Shown here in pieces: positions 1 to 9,862 of a stretch of DNA of 36,602 bases. Numbering within the stretch: position 1 is the stretch's first letter; each line of letters starts with the position of its first letter. Origin of the DNA: an uncultured Acetatifactor sp. (GTDB lineage Bacteria; Bacillota; Clostridia; Lachnospirales; Lachnospiraceae); contig CANPYG010000019.1 in assembly GCA_947588205.1 (NCBI GenBank), forward strand, positions 1-36,602. The letters run 5' to 3'. The translations under genes and the position numbers were made by a program. The notes beneath the pieces were generated by a model. It saw only the letters and a list, made by a program, of their open reading frames with translations, was not told where the DNA came from and made no database searches.

Positions 1-66
1 GCACCGCTGTTCCCCTGCCCCTCCGACGAGGAGCGGGGTTTGGGGCAGAGCCCCAAAAATAACAGA

Positions 67-110
67 AGCACCGCATTGAATAAACGGTGCTAATGTTTTT
101 GATTTTTTGA
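67..110 (+). terminator. Possible rho-independent terminator of an upstream (off-window) gene
   Basis: AGCACCG (67-73) / CGGTGCT (85-91), 7-bp stem, followed by T-rich aatgtttttgatttttt. Confidence 0.4.
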
Positions 111-127
111 GACATTTTCAAAAATGC

Positions 128-156
128 TTGACAGATAGAAAAAACATTTTTAAATA
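128..156 (+). promoter_or_regulatory. Sigma-A-like promoter candidate TTGACA-17-TAAATA
   Basis: TTGACA 128-133, 17-nt spacer, TAAATA 151-156. Confidence 0.4.
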
Positions 157-193
157 TTTTTTATAAGAAAAAACATTTTTAAATATTTTTTAT
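137..193. repeat. 29-bp AT-rich tandem duplication (unit agaaaaaacatttttaaatattttttat plus one base)
   Basis: Identical 28-nt strings at 137-164 and 166-193, offset 29 nt. Confidence 0.9.
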
Positions 194-221
194 TGACATT
201 TTGGGAGAAATATAGTATGTT
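193..221 (+). promoter_or_regulatory. Sigma-A-like promoter candidate TTGACA-17-TATGTT
   Basis: TTGACA 193-198, 17-nt spacer, TATGTT 216-221, upstream of the Rpn-like gene. Confidence 0.5.
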
Positions 222-397
222 AATGTATATCGAATGTTGTTTTTGCGATATACGTAGTTATAAAATCATTTCTTTCTAATATTCTGTTGTTTATGGCGTT
301 TCTGCCGTTTTCACCGGAGGTTAGGCAAAATTGAATAGCGGCAGGGGATGCGGAAGAATTGAAGGGAATGCAGTACCCCTGCAAAGGGAGGTATTGC

Positions 398-1417
398 ATG
401 GGAAGAATCAATGATGCGCTGCTGGAATACCTGCAGGATAACGAACGGTTTGCGGATTTATTTAACGGATGCTGTTTTGGCGGGAAAAAAGTCATTGAAG
501 CCGAGAGCCTGACAGAAGGTTCAGAGATTTATGTGGAGCATGATACAGTGTCCTTGGAGAGAAAGACAACCGCCTGCGGGAAAAAGGATGACCAGAAGAC
601 AAGGCAGCGTATAAGGGATTTGAAGAAATGGTTTCGCAGTGGAGTAGTGCTTCGGGTTTTGGCTGTTGAGAATCAGGAACACGTAGATTATGCCATTCCA
701 TGGAGGCTGATGAATTACGATGCCCAGGAATATGGAAACCAGACAGGGGCTTTGAAACGGAAAAACCGTCGGGAAGGCTGCCTGAAAACGAAGGGAGAAT
801 ATTTGTGTGGTCTGCGCAGAGAAGATCGGCTGGTTCCGGTCTATACGATCTGCTTGTATCACGGAGAGGAGATTTGGGATGGACCCAAAAGCCTGAAGGA
901 TATGATGGATTTTGGAGAAGCCGCGCAAGATTGGGAGAATTTGTTTTCCGATTATAAAATACATTTAATATGTCTGAATGAACTTCATAATTATGAATGT
1001 TTTCATTCTCCTTTGCGGGAGCTTTTTGCTTTAATTCCATATAGAAAGGATAAAAAGGCATTGCGTGAATTTATAGATTCGAGACCGGAGTACAGGACAT
1101 TGGATGTCCAGACCGCACAGGTAGCGGGAGAATTGATCGGAATGCAGAATATTTGTGAGAAATTGGAGAATTATCGGGAGGAGGAAGGTTATAATATGTG
1201 TACAGCATTAAAGGAATTGCTGGAAGACAGTAGGAATGAAGGGATGGAAAAGGGCACACGGGATAAGGCGCGGCTTGTGGCAGAAAACCTGTACAAGAGA
1301 GGCTTTTCCCCACAGGAGGCCGCTGCTTTATTAGAAGAATCCCAGGAAAGGGTTTGTGAGTGGTACGGACAGTTCATTGCCGGCTCCAGCGGCCAGAAGC
1401 ACCGCAGGGCAAGATAA
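398..1417 (+). CDS. Rpn family recombination-promoting nuclease/putative transposase (PD-(D/E)XK-like)
   Basis: ORF 359-1417; internal ATG at 398 has a good SD (aaagggaggtattgcATG). Protein contains VLAVENQEHVDYAIPWRLMNYDAQEY, ALREFIDSRPEYRTLD and a C-terminal EGMEKG..ARLVAENLYKRGFSPQEAAALL tail typical of Lachnospiraceae Rpn-like proteins. Confidence 0.75.
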   Translation: MGRINDALLEYLQDNERFADLFNGCCFGGKKVIEAESLTEGSEIYVEHDTVSLERKTTACGKKDDQKTRQRIRDLKKWFRSGVVLRVLAVENQEHVDYAIPWRLMNYDAQEYGNQTGALKRKNRREGCLKTKGEYLCGLRREDRLVPVYTICLYHGEEIWDGPKSLKDMMDFGEAAQDWENLFSDYKIHLICLNELHNYECFHSPLRELFALIPYRKDKKALREFIDSRPEYRTLDVQTAQVAGELIGMQNICEKLENYREEEGYNMCTALKELLEDSRNEGMEKGTRDKARLVAENLYKRGFSPQEAAALLEESQERVCEWYGQFIAGSSGQKHRRAR

Positions 1418-2393
1418 GTCCGCTTTGGGTTACCGGAAGCCCGATTTCGTCAGCTTCCACATGGCCTCCGAAGCGCCTGACAATGGCTGTATTCATCATG
1501 TAGGACAGCACCGCGGGCTGAAGACCCGTAGTATAGGAATTGATCAGGAAAAACAGGGCGTCTTTGCTCAAAAGCTGTGTGGTGAGCATCAGAAAATCCC
1601 AGATATTTTCTTCCATCTTCCAAATCTCACCCTTGGGTCCCCGACCGTAAGAAGGCGGATCCATGATGATCCCATCATAGAGGTTTCCCCGGCGGATCTC
1701 CCGTTCCACAAATTTCATGCAATCATCCACCAGGTAACGGATGGGTGCCTCCCCGAGACCGGATGAGGCGGCGTTTTCCTTTGCCCAACCCACCATGCCC
1801 TTGGCTGCGTCCACATGGGTGACGGACGCCCCTGCCGCCGCGGCTGCCAAGGTAGCTCCACCGGTATAAGCGAACAGGTTCAGCACCTTAACGGATTTTC
1901 CCGATTTACGGGCGTTACGGATCAGTCCTGAGAACCATTCCCAGTTTGCTGCCTGTTCCGGGAACAGGCCCGTGTGCTTAAAGCTGAAGGGCTTGAGATG
2001 GAAGGTGAGTTTCCCTGGATAAGAAATGCTCCATTCCTCCGGCAGCCCGAAGAATTCCCATTCGCCGCCTCCCTTTGAACTCCTGTGGTAGTGGCCGTTA
2101 CAGTTTTTCCATCCACTGTGGACAAGAGGCGTGTTCCAGATGACCTGGGGATCCGGCCGGATCAGAAGATATTTTCCCCACCGCTCCAGTTTTTTCCCAT
2201 GGGAGGTGTCTATTACTTCGTAGTCTTTCCATCTGTCGGCAATCCACATAGCTGTCAGATCCTTTCCAAGCTTTCTAAATTTCCAAGTCCTGCTGAAATC
2301 ATACCTATTTATATGGGGATTGTCAAGTGCGGATGTTTGGGCTGCGGCAGTCCGGGAATCTGTAGGATGTTCGGGCTGCGGTCTGGGAATCAC
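1374..2393 (-). CDS. Class I SAM-dependent methyltransferase (RlmI-like, rRNA methyltransferase-type)
   Basis: VLNLFAYTGGATLAAAAAGASVTHVDAAKGMVGWAKENAASSGL..GIIMDPPSYGRGPKGE motifs; the start could also be the internal ATG at 2249. Confidence 0.8.
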   Translation of the reverse strand: MIPRPQPEHPTDSRTAAAQTSALDNPHINRYDFSRTWKFRKLGKDLTAMWIADRWKDYEVIDTSHGKKLERWGKYLLIRPDPQVIWNTPLVHSGWKNCNGHYHRSSKGGGEWEFFGLPEEWSISYPGKLTFHLKPFSFKHTGLFPEQAANWEWFSGLIRNARKSGKSVKVLNLFAYTGGATLAAAAAGASVTHVDAAKGMVGWAKENAASSGLGEAPIRYLVDDCMKFVEREIRRGNLYDGIIMDPPSYGRGPKGEIWKMEENIWDFLMLTTQLLSKDALFFLINSYTTGLQPAVLSYMMNTAIVRRFGGHVEADEIGLPVTQSGLILPCGASGRWSRQ

Positions 2394-2444
2394 AGAGGAA
2401 ACCTGCAGGAAGAAAGTGGGAAGAATGGTTGTGGGATGCGGAAT

Positions 2445-2487
2445 ATTGTGATAAAATCATTTTATCAATGCAGATTGTGATAAAGTC
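2445..2487. promoter_or_regulatory. Candidate operator region upstream of the GH3 gene
   Basis: 19-nt palindrome TGATAAAAT-C-ATTTTATCA (2449-2467) and direct repeat ATTGTGATAAA(A/G)TC at 2445 and 2474 (29 nt apart). Confidence 0.4.
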
Positions 2488-2560
2488 TTGATCCTCCGTT
2501 CCAGACAGCTGCAGTTTTGCAATTGCTTAAAAAGTTGTAAAGAGAAAAGGAGAAAAAAGG

Positions 2561-4939
2561 ATGGACAGTTTAAATTTCGATTTGAAGGATTTTAACCTGG
2601 AAGCCTATGCAAAGAAGGCCAGGGAAGCGGCGGCGGAAAGCATCGTCATGCTGCGCAATGAGGGAAATGTACTGCCGCTTAGATCCGGGGAGAAGATCGC
2701 CCTGTTCGGCAGGAGCCAGTTCAATTATTATAAGAGCGGTACAGGCTCCGGCGGAATGATCTGCTCCAGCTATGTGACGGGGATCCGGGAAGCCCTGATG
2801 GAGAGCGATTTTGTATTAAATAAGGAAGTGGAAAGGGTTTATGAGGACTGGATCCGTGAAAATCCCTTTGACGGGGGGCATGGCTGGGCCACAGAGCCTT
2901 GGTGCCAGAAGGAGATGCCTTTAAGCGCGGAGTTGGTGCGCAGGGCAAGAGAGCAGTCCGATACGGCAGTGATCGTTCTGGCAAGGGTAGCCGGGGAGGA
3001 TAAGGACAATCAGGCAGAAGAAGGGAGCTATCTGTTGACCCCGGAAGAACGGGACATGCTGGAAAAGGTATGCGGATGCTTCGGGCGCACGGTGGTGCTG
3101 TTAAATGTGGGAAATATCATCGATATGAAATGGGTGGAGGAATACAAGCCTTCTGCCGTCCTGTATGTATGGCAGGGCGGACAGGAGGGAGGAAACGGCG
3201 TCCTGGATGTTTTAAACGGAACCGTGTCTCCTTCCGGAAAGCTGGCGGATACCATTGCCCGGGATATCCGGGATTATCCCTCTGCAAAGAACCACGGCGG
3301 GGAAGACCGTAATCTTTATGAAGAGGATATTTACGTTGGATACCGTTATTTTGAAACCTTTGCCCGGGAAAAGGTATTGTATCCCTTTGGTTTTGGATTG
3401 TCCTATACGGAATTCGGTTTTGAGAAAATGGGGATAGAGGTGCTGGATCAGGGAGTCAGGGTCCATGCGGATGTGACCAACAAGGGCGGATATCCCGGAA
3501 AAGAAGTGGTGCAGGTCTATTGCAGCGCCCCTCAGGGAAGTCTTGGACAGCCTGCCCGCAGTCTCTGCGGCTTTGCCAAAACCAGAAGGCTGGAACCCGG
3601 GGAGACCGAGTCCGTGACCATAGAGATTTCCTGGAACAGACTGGCTTCCTACGACGACAGCGGCGTGACCGGACACAAATCCTGCTACATAATGGAAGCC
3701 GGGAAATGGTCTTTCTATGTGGGAGGCGATGTAAGAAGCGCGGCTTTGGCGGGATGCTTTGAACGGCTGGAAGAAACGGTGGTCAGCCAGTGCGAAGAGG
3801 CCTGTGCCCCGGTGACGGCTTTCCGGCGGATGAAACCTGCCCTGGAGGCGTCGGGCGCCTGCCGCATGACGATGGAGGATGTGCCGCTTAGGACGAAGGA
3901 GCCCTCCGCAAGGCGGCTGGAAAGACTGCCTGAAAGCGCAGGCGAAGGCTGTACAGGGGATCTGGGTTATCGCCTGCAGGATGTGGAAGCAGGGAAGGTG
4001 CCCATGGAAACTTTCCTGAATCAATTGACGAATGAGGAGTTGGCCTGTATGGTGCGGGGAGAGCATTCGGTCTCCCTTGAGGTGACACCGGGAACCGCAG
4101 GAGGCTTTGGGGGAGTTACCCAAAGGCTGCGGGATTACGGGCTTGTGGAGGTATGCTGTTCGGACGGGCCTTCCGGGCTCCGCATGGATTGCGGCACCAT
4201 CGCTTTTTCCTTGCCCAACGGAACTGCCCTTGCCTGTACCTTTAACGAGGCCCTGCTGGAGGAGCTTTATCGATGGGAGGGCATGGAGCTTCGGAAAAAT
4301 CAGATCGATATGCTTCTTGGCCCCGGCATGAATATTCACAGGAACCCCTTGAACGGCCGTAATTTCGAGTATTTCAGCGAGGATCCCCTGTTAGCCGGCA
4401 GGATGGCGGCTGCCCAGCTGAAAGGTCTGGGACGGTACGGCGTGACGGGCACCATCAAGCATTTTGCCTGCAATAGCCAGGAATACAGAAGGCACTTTGT
4501 GGAAGCGGTGGTTTCGGAACGGGCTCTCAGGGAAATTTATCTGAAGGGCTTTGAGATCGCCGTGAAAGAAGGAGGGGCTTATACCATCATGTCCTCTTAT
4601 AATCCCTTAAATGGCTTCTGGACTGCCAGCAATTATGACCTGTTGACCACCATCCTGCGGGGCGAGTGGGGATTTGAAGGCATTGTCATGAGTGACTGGG
4701 GCGCCAGGGGGAATGATGAAGGGGAACGGCCCGGCAGGGCGGAAAACGTCGCCGCCATGGTCCGGGCTCAGAACGACCTGTTTATGGTGGTGGAGGACGC
4801 GGGCTCCAATTCCCAGAACGACAACAGCCTGGAAAGCCTTGGGAAGGGCACGGTGACCAGGGAGGAATATTTAAGGAGCGCCGCCAACATCTGCAGGGTG
4901 ATGCTCAGGACGCCTGCCTGGAAGAGCAGGAAGCTGTAA
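2561..4939 (+). CDS. Glycoside hydrolase family 3 (beta-glucosidase-like), reversed domain order
   Basis: GH3 C-terminal domain (AREAAAESIVMLRNEGNVLPL) at the N-terminus, then a FnIII-like region, then the GH3 catalytic domain (GPGMNIHRNPLNGRNFEYFSEDP, TIKHFACNSQE, GFEGIVMSDWGARG). Confidence 0.92.
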   Translation: MDSLNFDLKDFNLEAYAKKAREAAAESIVMLRNEGNVLPLRSGEKIALFGRSQFNYYKSGTGSGGMICSSYVTGIREALMESDFVLNKEVERVYEDWIRENPFDGGHGWATEPWCQKEMPLSAELVRRAREQSDTAVIVLARVAGEDKDNQAEEGSYLLTPEERDMLEKVCGCFGRTVVLLNVGNIIDMKWVEEYKPSAVLYVWQGGQEGGNGVLDVLNGTVSPSGKLADTIARDIRDYPSAKNHGGEDRNLYEEDIYVGYRYFETFAREKVLYPFGFGLSYTEFGFEKMGIEVLDQGVRVHADVTNKGGYPGKEVVQVYCSAPQGSLGQPARSLCGFAKTRRLEPGETESVTIEISWNRLASYDDSGVTGHKSCYIMEAGKWSFYVGGDVRSAALAGCFERLEETVVSQCEEACAPVTAFRRMKPALEASGACRMTMEDVPLRTKEPSARRLERLPESAGEGCTGDLGYRLQDVEAGKVPMETFLNQLTNEELACMVRGEHSVSLEVTPGTAGGFGGVTQRLRDYGLVEVCCSDGPSGLRMDCGTIAFSLPNGTALACTFNEALLEELYRWEGMELRKNQIDMLLGPGMNIHRNPLNGRNFEYFSEDPLLAGRMAAAQLKGLGRYGVTGTIKHFACNSQEYRRHFVEAVVSERALREIYLKGFEIAVKEGGAYTIMSSYNPLNGFWTASNYDLLTTILRGEWGFEGIVMSDWGARGNDEGERPGRAENVAAMVRAQNDLFMVVEDAGSNSQNDNSLESLGKGTVTREEYLRSAANICRVMLRTPAWKSRKL

Positions 4940-4976
4940 CAATTTCGATTGTACGAAAAAAAATACAATTTTTCTC

Positions 4977-5005
4977 TTGCGAAGTTAGGAACGCTATGGT
5001 AGAAT
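4977..5005 (+). promoter_or_regulatory. Promoter of the S10 operon (TTGCGA-17-TAGAAT)
   Basis: TTGCGA 4977-4982, 17-nt spacer, TAGAAT 5000-5005; only strong candidate before rpsJ. Confidence 0.65.
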
Positions 5006-5011
5006 GATTGG

Positions 5012-5301
5012 TGCTGTGACATGATAGCTGTGAAGCGCGAGGTTGCTGCTGGCGGGCGATCGACAGCAGGTTTTCCGTGGAGCGAATGTCAAGTTAGAAA
5101 ACTGACGGCAAGTCACTGTACCAATTAAAGTCTACCGCAGGGTAGAAACGACGTGTGAGGTTAGAATCCCGGCTGGGTTGCACGAGGATATGGACACACA
5201 CGGGAGAGTGTACAGTCACCGCTTGTCGTACTGAAAGCGTGATATTGCCGGATGCAGTATCCGCTTGAAATGAAAAGTGCGAAAAGGAGGCGACTTTTTT
5301 T
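5012..5301 (+). promoter_or_regulatory. Long structured 5' leader of the S10 operon
   Basis: About 290 nt between the predicted TSS and rpsJ; hairpins CTGCTG..CAGCAG, TCTACC-GCAG-GGTAGA (5131-5146), CGGAT-GCAGT-ATCCG, and AAAAGT..ACTTTT (5273-5298) with the SD in the loop. Confidence 0.5.
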
Positions 5302-5619
5302 ATGGCAAATCAGATTATGAGAATCACCCTGAAGGCTTACGATCATCAGCTGGTTGATGCATCTGCCAAGAAAATCATCGAAACAGTCAAGAAAAATGGA
5401 TCCCAGGTGAGCGGACCGGTTCCCCTTCCCACCAAGAGAGAGGTTGTGACCATCCTGCGTGCCGTACACAAGTACAAGGATTCCAGGGAGCAGTTCGAAC
5501 AGAGAACCCATAAGAGACTGATCGATATCATCACACCGACCCAGAAGACGGTGGATGCTTTGCAGAGACTTGAGATGCCCGCAGGCGTGTATATCGACAT
5601 TAAGATGAAGACCAAGTAA
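5302..5619 (+). CDS. rpsJ: 30S ribosomal protein S10
   Basis: [55 protein letters not shown] aaggaggcg. Confidence 0.98.
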   Translation: MANQIMRITLKAYDHQLVDASAKKIIETVKKNGSQVSGPVPLPTKREVVTILRAVHKYKDSREQFEQRTHKRLIDIITPTQKTVDALQRLEMPAGVYIDIKMKTK

Positions 5620-5749
5620 TTAAGACAACCCAAACAAAACAAACCAAACCTCTACAAAGACGTATGAACAGGGGTGGGGTCAGTTCCCGTTAAGATGATG
5701 TTGTGCGGCAATCTTTCCCGGCAACCGGGTCCGGATTCCTAATCCCCCC

Positions 5750-5799
5750 GGAAATACCGCCCCGCGGTATTTCCCGATGAACTGCTTGTCAGTTCATCG
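5750..5799 (+). promoter_or_regulatory. Two back-to-back perfect hairpins in the rpsJ-rplC intercistronic region
   Basis: GGAAATACCGC-CCC-GCGGTATTTCC (5750-5774) directly followed by CGATGAACTG-CTTGT-CAGTTCATCG (5775-5799). Confidence 0.6.
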
Positions 5800-5835
5800 T
5801 GGTCCGCTATGTAGAAACAAAAACAGGAGGTAATC

Positions 5836-6519
5836 ATGAAGAAAGCAATTTTGGCAACCAAAATCGGCATGACCCAGATCTTCGGCGAAGACGGCGTGCT
5901 GATCCCCGTAACAGTTCTTCAGGCTGGTCCCTGCGCGGTGACCCAGGTCAAGACTGTTGAGAACGATGGCTACAGCGCAGTGCAGGTAGGCTTCGTTGAT
6001 AAGAAGGACAGGATCGTGAATAAGGACGGCAAAGGCAAGAAGGAAGTGATCCATCAGCACGGCGTTTCCAAGGCGCTGCAGGGACATTTCAAGAAGGCCG
6101 GCGTGAGCTCCAAGAGATATGTAAGAGAGTTTAAGTTCGAGAACGCAGGCGATTATTCTCTGGGCGCAGAGATCAAGGCCGACATCTTTGAAGTGGGCGA
6201 TCACATCGATGCTTCCGCCATTTCAAAGGGCAAGGGCTTCCAGGGCGCCATCAAGAGACACGGGCAGCACAGAGGACCGATGGCCCATGGTTCCAAGTTC
6301 CATCGTCATCAGGGTTCCAACGGTGCATGTTCCTCCCCCAGCCGTGTGTTCAAGGGCAAGGGAATGCCTGGTCATATGGGCTGTGTAAAGGTAACTGTCC
6401 AGAATCTTGAAGTTGTAAGAGTAGATGCTGACAAGAATCTGCTTTTGATCAAGGGTTCCGTACCCGGACCGAAGAAGGCTCTGATAACCATCAAAGAGAC
6501 CGTCAAGGTTGAAGCCTAA
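5836..6519 (+). CDS. rplC: 50S ribosomal protein L3
   Basis: [33 protein letters not shown]..; SD aggaggtaatcATG. Confidence 0.98.
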   Translation: MKKAILATKIGMTQIFGEDGVLIPVTVLQAGPCAVTQVKTVENDGYSAVQVGFVDKKDRIVNKDGKGKKEVIHQHGVSKALQGHFKKAGVSSKRYVREFKFENAGDYSLGAEIKADIFEVGDHIDASAISKGKGFQGAIKRHGQHRGPMAHGSKFHRHQGSNGACSSPSRVFKGKGMPGHMGCVKVTVQNLEVVRVDADKNLLLIKGSVPGPKKALITIKETVKVEA

Positions 6520-6545
6520 TTTAGGAAGGAAGGAGGATCAATCAG

Positions 6546-7166
6546 ATGGCAAGCGTAGCTGTTTATAATATGGAAGGCAAGGAAGTTGGTACAATTGAAT
6601 TAAACGACGCCATATTTGGTGTGGAGATCAATGAGCATCTGGTACACATGGCAGTTGTACAACAGCTTGCAAATAACCGTCAGGGCACACAGAAGGCCAA
6701 GACGCGTGGAGAAGTATCCGGAGGAGGAAAAAAGCCCTGGAAACAGAAGGAAACCGGACATGCAAGACAGGGTTCCACAAGAGCTCCCCAGTGGACGCAT
6801 GGCGGCGTAGTGTTCGCGCCCGTTCCCCGCGATTATTCTTTTAAGATGAATAAGAAGGAAAAGAGAGCGGCCCTTAAGTCCGCATTGACCAGCAAGGTAC
6901 AGGACAGCAGTCTGATCGTACTGGATGAACTGAAGCTGGACGAGATCAAGACAAAGAAATTTATTGCGGTCATGAATAACCTGAAGGTGGAGAAGGGCCT
7001 GGTAGTCCTGGCTGATAACGATAAAAATGTCGTAATGTCCGCCAGAAACCTTCCGACTATCGACACCACACTGGTAAATTCCCTGAACGTATATGATGTC
7101 ATGAAGGCGAAGACGGTGGTCCTGACTAAGGACGCTGTTACCAAGATCGAGGAGGTGTACGCATAA
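6546..7166 (+). CDS. rplD: 50S ribosomal protein L4
   Basis: [48 protein letters not shown]. Confidence 0.98.
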   Translation: MASVAVYNMEGKEVGTIELNDAIFGVEINEHLVHMAVVQQLANNRQGTQKAKTRGEVSGGGKKPWKQKETGHARQGSTRAPQWTHGGVVFAPVPRDYSFKMNKKEKRAALKSALTSKVQDSSLIVLDELKLDEIKTKKFIAVMNNLKVEKGLVVLADNDKNVVMSARNLPTIDTTLVNSLNVYDVMKAKTVVLTKDAVTKIEEVYA

Positions 7167-7465
7167 TGGCTGATATCAAATACTATGACGTTATCTTAAA
7201 GCCTGTCATTACCGAGAAGAGCATGGCTGGTATGAGCGAGAAGAAATACACCTTCCTTGTTCATCCCGAGGCAAACAAGACTCAGGTCAAGGAAGCCATT
7301 GAGAAGATGTTCGATGGCACCAAGGTGAAGAAAGTAAACACCATGAATATGGATGGTAAGAAGAAGAGGCGCGGTATGACCGTCGGAAGGACTGCCAAGA
7401 CCAAGAAGGCGATCGTATGGCTGACCGAGGACAGTAAGGATATCGAGTTCTATCCCGGACTGTAA
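7166..7465 (+). CDS. rplW: 50S ribosomal protein L23
   Basis: [41 protein letters not shown]; 1-nt overlap with rplD. Confidence 0.97.
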   Translation: MADIKYYDVILKPVITEKSMAGMSEKKYTFLVHPEANKTQVKEAIEKMFDGTKVKKVNTMNMDGKKKRRGMTVGRTAKTKKAIVWLTEDSKDIEFYPGL

Positions 7466-7547
7466 AGATACCGCGGATGATATCCAGATTTATGTATGTG
7501 GCAGACGGGCTGCCGCGCGAAAATCATGATAAAAGGAGATTAAAACG

Positions 7548-8387
7548 ATGGGAATTAAGGTATATAACCCATATACACCTTCCAGAAGACATATGACCGG
7601 CTCTGATTTCTCCGAGATCACCAAGAAGACCCCGGAGAAGAGCCTGTGCGTATCTCTTTCGAAGAATGCAGGCCGTAATAACCAGGGTAAGATCACGGTA
7701 AGACATCATGGCGGCGGCAACAGAAGAAAATACAGACTGGTTGATTTTAAGAGAAATAAGGATGGCATTCCTGCAACAGTGATCGGAATCGAGTACGATC
7801 CCAATAGATCCGCCAACATCGCACTGATCTGCTATGCGGATGGAGTGAAGTCCTATATCCTCGCTCCCCAGGGACTGACTGACGGCATGAAGGTCATGAA
7901 CGGACCTACAGCCGAGGTAAGGGTAGGCAACTGCCTGCCGCTTTCCGAGATCCCTGTTGGTGCCCAGATCCACAACATCGAGCTGCATCCCGGCAAAGGC
8001 GGACAGCTGGCCCGTTCCGCCGGCAACAGCGCGCAGATGATGGCGAAAGAAGGAAAGTATGCAACACTTCGTCTTCCTTCCGGCGAGATGAGAATGGTTC
8101 CTTTGACGTGCCGGGCAACAATCGGTATCGTTGGCAACGGTGATCATAACCTGATCAATATTGGTAAAGCCGGACGCAAGCGCCATATGGGCATCCGTCC
8201 TACCGTGCGCGGTTCCGTTATGAACCCCAACGACCATCCTCATGGCGGTGGTGAAGGTAAGGCCGGCATTGGCCGTCCCGGCCCGAGCACTCCCTGGGGC
8301 AAGCCTGCTCTTGGTCTTAAGACCCGTAAGAAGAAGGCGTCTGATAAGCTGATCGTAAGAAGACGTGACGGAAGAGCAATCAAATAA
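7548..8387 (+). CDS. rplB: 50S ribosomal protein L2
   Basis: [41 protein letters not shown]-type motif ([27 protein letters not shown]). Confidence 0.98.
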   Translation: MGIKVYNPYTPSRRHMTGSDFSEITKKTPEKSLCVSLSKNAGRNNQGKITVRHHGGGNRRKYRLVDFKRNKDGIPATVIGIEYDPNRSANIALICYADGVKSYILAPQGLTDGMKVMNGPTAEVRVGNCLPLSEIPVGAQIHNIELHPGKGGQLARSAGNSAQMMAKEGKYATLRLPSGEMRMVPLTCRATIGIVGNGDHNLINIGKAGRKRHMGIRPTVRGSVMNPNDHPHGGGEGKAGIGRPGPSTPWGKPALGLKTRKKKASDKLIVRRRDGRAIK

Positions 8388-8417
8388 TATGTTTTCATAA
8401 AAACAGGAGGAAAGACA

Positions 8418-8699
8418 ATGGGTAGATCACTGAAAAAAGGACCTTTCGCAGACGAGAGTCTGCTGAAGAAAGTTGATGCTTTGAACGCGTCCGGACAGAA
8501 GCAGGTCATTAAGACCTGGTCCCGCCGCTCCACGATATTCCCTTCCTTCGTTGGCCACACGATCGCTGTCCATGACGGAAGAAAGCATGTACCTGTATAT
8601 GTGACGGAAGATATGGTTGGCCATAAGCTCGGCGAGTTCGTTGCTACCAGAACCTTCAGAGGTCATGGCAAGGACGAGAAGAAGTCTAAGGTCAAATAA
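8418..8699 (+). CDS. rpsS: 30S ribosomal protein S19
   Basis: [61 protein letters not shown]. Confidence 0.98.
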   Translation: MGRSLKKGPFADESLLKKVDALNASGQKQVIKTWSRRSTIFPSFVGHTIAVHDGRKHVPVYVTEDMVGHKLGEFVATRTFRGHGKDEKKSKVK

Positions 8700-8759
8700 A
8701 AGAGGTTGTAAAGATACGGCTTCACAGGCAGGACCTGAGTTGAAAGGAGGACATTATCT

Positions 8760-9149
8760 ATGGCAAAAGGACATAGATCCCAAATAAAGAGAGAGAGAAA
8801 CGCGCAGAAAGATACGAGACCCTCAGCAAAGCTGTCTTATGCAAGGGTGTCTGTTCAGAAAGCATGTTTCGTGTTGGATGCCATCAGAGGCAAGGATGTG
8901 CAGACCGCGCTGGCAATTCTGGAGTACAATCCCAGATATGCGTCCAGGGTGATCAAGAAGCTGCTGCAGTCGGCGATTGCGAATGCTGAGAATAATAACG
9001 GTATGAATACTGAGAACCTTTATATCGCAGAGTGCTATGCGAATAAGGGGCCGACAATGAAGAGAGTTCATCCCAGGGCACAGGGCAGGGCTTATCGGAT
9101 CGAAAAGCTTTCCAGCCACATCACGATCGTTCTGGATGAGAAGAAGTAA
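8760..9149 (+). CDS. rplV: 50S ribosomal protein L22
   Basis: [46 protein letters not shown]. Confidence 0.97.
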   Translation: MAKGHRSQIKRERNAQKDTRPSAKLSYARVSVQKACFVLDAIRGKDVQTALAILEYNPRYASRVIKKLLQSAIANAENNNGMNTENLYIAECYANKGPTMKRVHPRAQGRAYRIEKLSSHITIVLDEKK

Positions 9150-9202
9150 AGAGGATATTGTCCCGGCGAGGCGGGACATGGAAAGGAGTCAAAGAAAAAT
9201 TT

Positions 9203-9862
9203 ATGGGACAGAAAGTTAATCCTCACGGCCTTAGAGTCGGCGTTATTAAAGATTGGGATTCCAAATGGTACGCTGATGCGGAGTTTGCTGACTATCTGGT
9301 AGAAGACTATAACATCAGAAAGTTCCTGAAAAAGAAGTTATACAGTGCCGGAGTTTCCAAGATTGAGATCGAGAGAGCTTCCGACAGAGTTAAGGTTGTT
9401 ATTTATACTGCAAAGCCCGGCGTTGTGATCGGCAAGGGCGGCGCAGAGATTGAAGTTACCAAAAAAGAGCTTTCCAAGCTGACCGACAAGAAGGTCCTGG
9501 TTGACATCAAAGAGATCAAGAGACCCGACAGGGATGCGCAGCTGGTAGCAGAGAACATTGCATTGCAGCTGGAGAACCGTGTTTCCTTCAGACGTGCCAT
9601 GAAGTCCTGCATGGGCAGAACCATGAAGAGCGGAGCCCTGGGAATCAAGACTACATGCTCCGGCCGTCTTGGCGGCGCCGAGATCGCAAGAAGCGAGTCC
9701 TATAGCGAGGGCACCATTCCTCTTCAGACCTTGCGTGCAGATATCGAATATGGTTTTGCCGAGGCGAATACCACCTATGGCAAGGTTGGCGTAAAAGTTT
9801 GGATTTACAAGGGCGAAGTCCTTCCTACAAAAGGAAATAAGCCAGAAGGGAGCGATAAATAA
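9203..9862 (+). CDS. rpsC: 30S ribosomal protein S3
   Basis: [24 protein letters not shown]; true start is the internal ATG at 9203 after ggaaaggagtc, not 9158. Confidence 0.97.
   Translation: MGQKVNPHGLRVGVIKDWDSKWYADAEFADYLVEDYNIRKFLKKKLYSAGVSKIEIERASDRVKVVIYTAKPGVVIGKGGAEIEVTKKELSKLTDKKVLVDIKEIKRPDRDAQLVAENIALQLENRVSFRRAMKSCMGRTMKSGALGIKTTCSGRLGGAEIARSESYSEGTIPLQTLRADIEYGFAEANTTYGKVGVKVWIYKGEVLPTKGNKPEGSDK

Noticed and set aside
1356-1766. 136-aa plus-strand ORF
   Set aside because: Antisense to the methyltransferase; sequence is not protein-family-like.
3212-4339. 375-aa minus-strand ORF
   Set aside because: Antisense to the GH3 gene, which has clear conserved motifs; composition is typical of a shadow ORF.
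4938-4975. ATTGTA..TACAAT + T-run as a GH3 terminator
   Set aside because: Only a 6-bp AT-rich stem with a long A-rich loop; too weak to call confidently.
7524-8243. 239-aa minus-strand ORF
   Set aside because: Antisense to rplB; shadow ORF.
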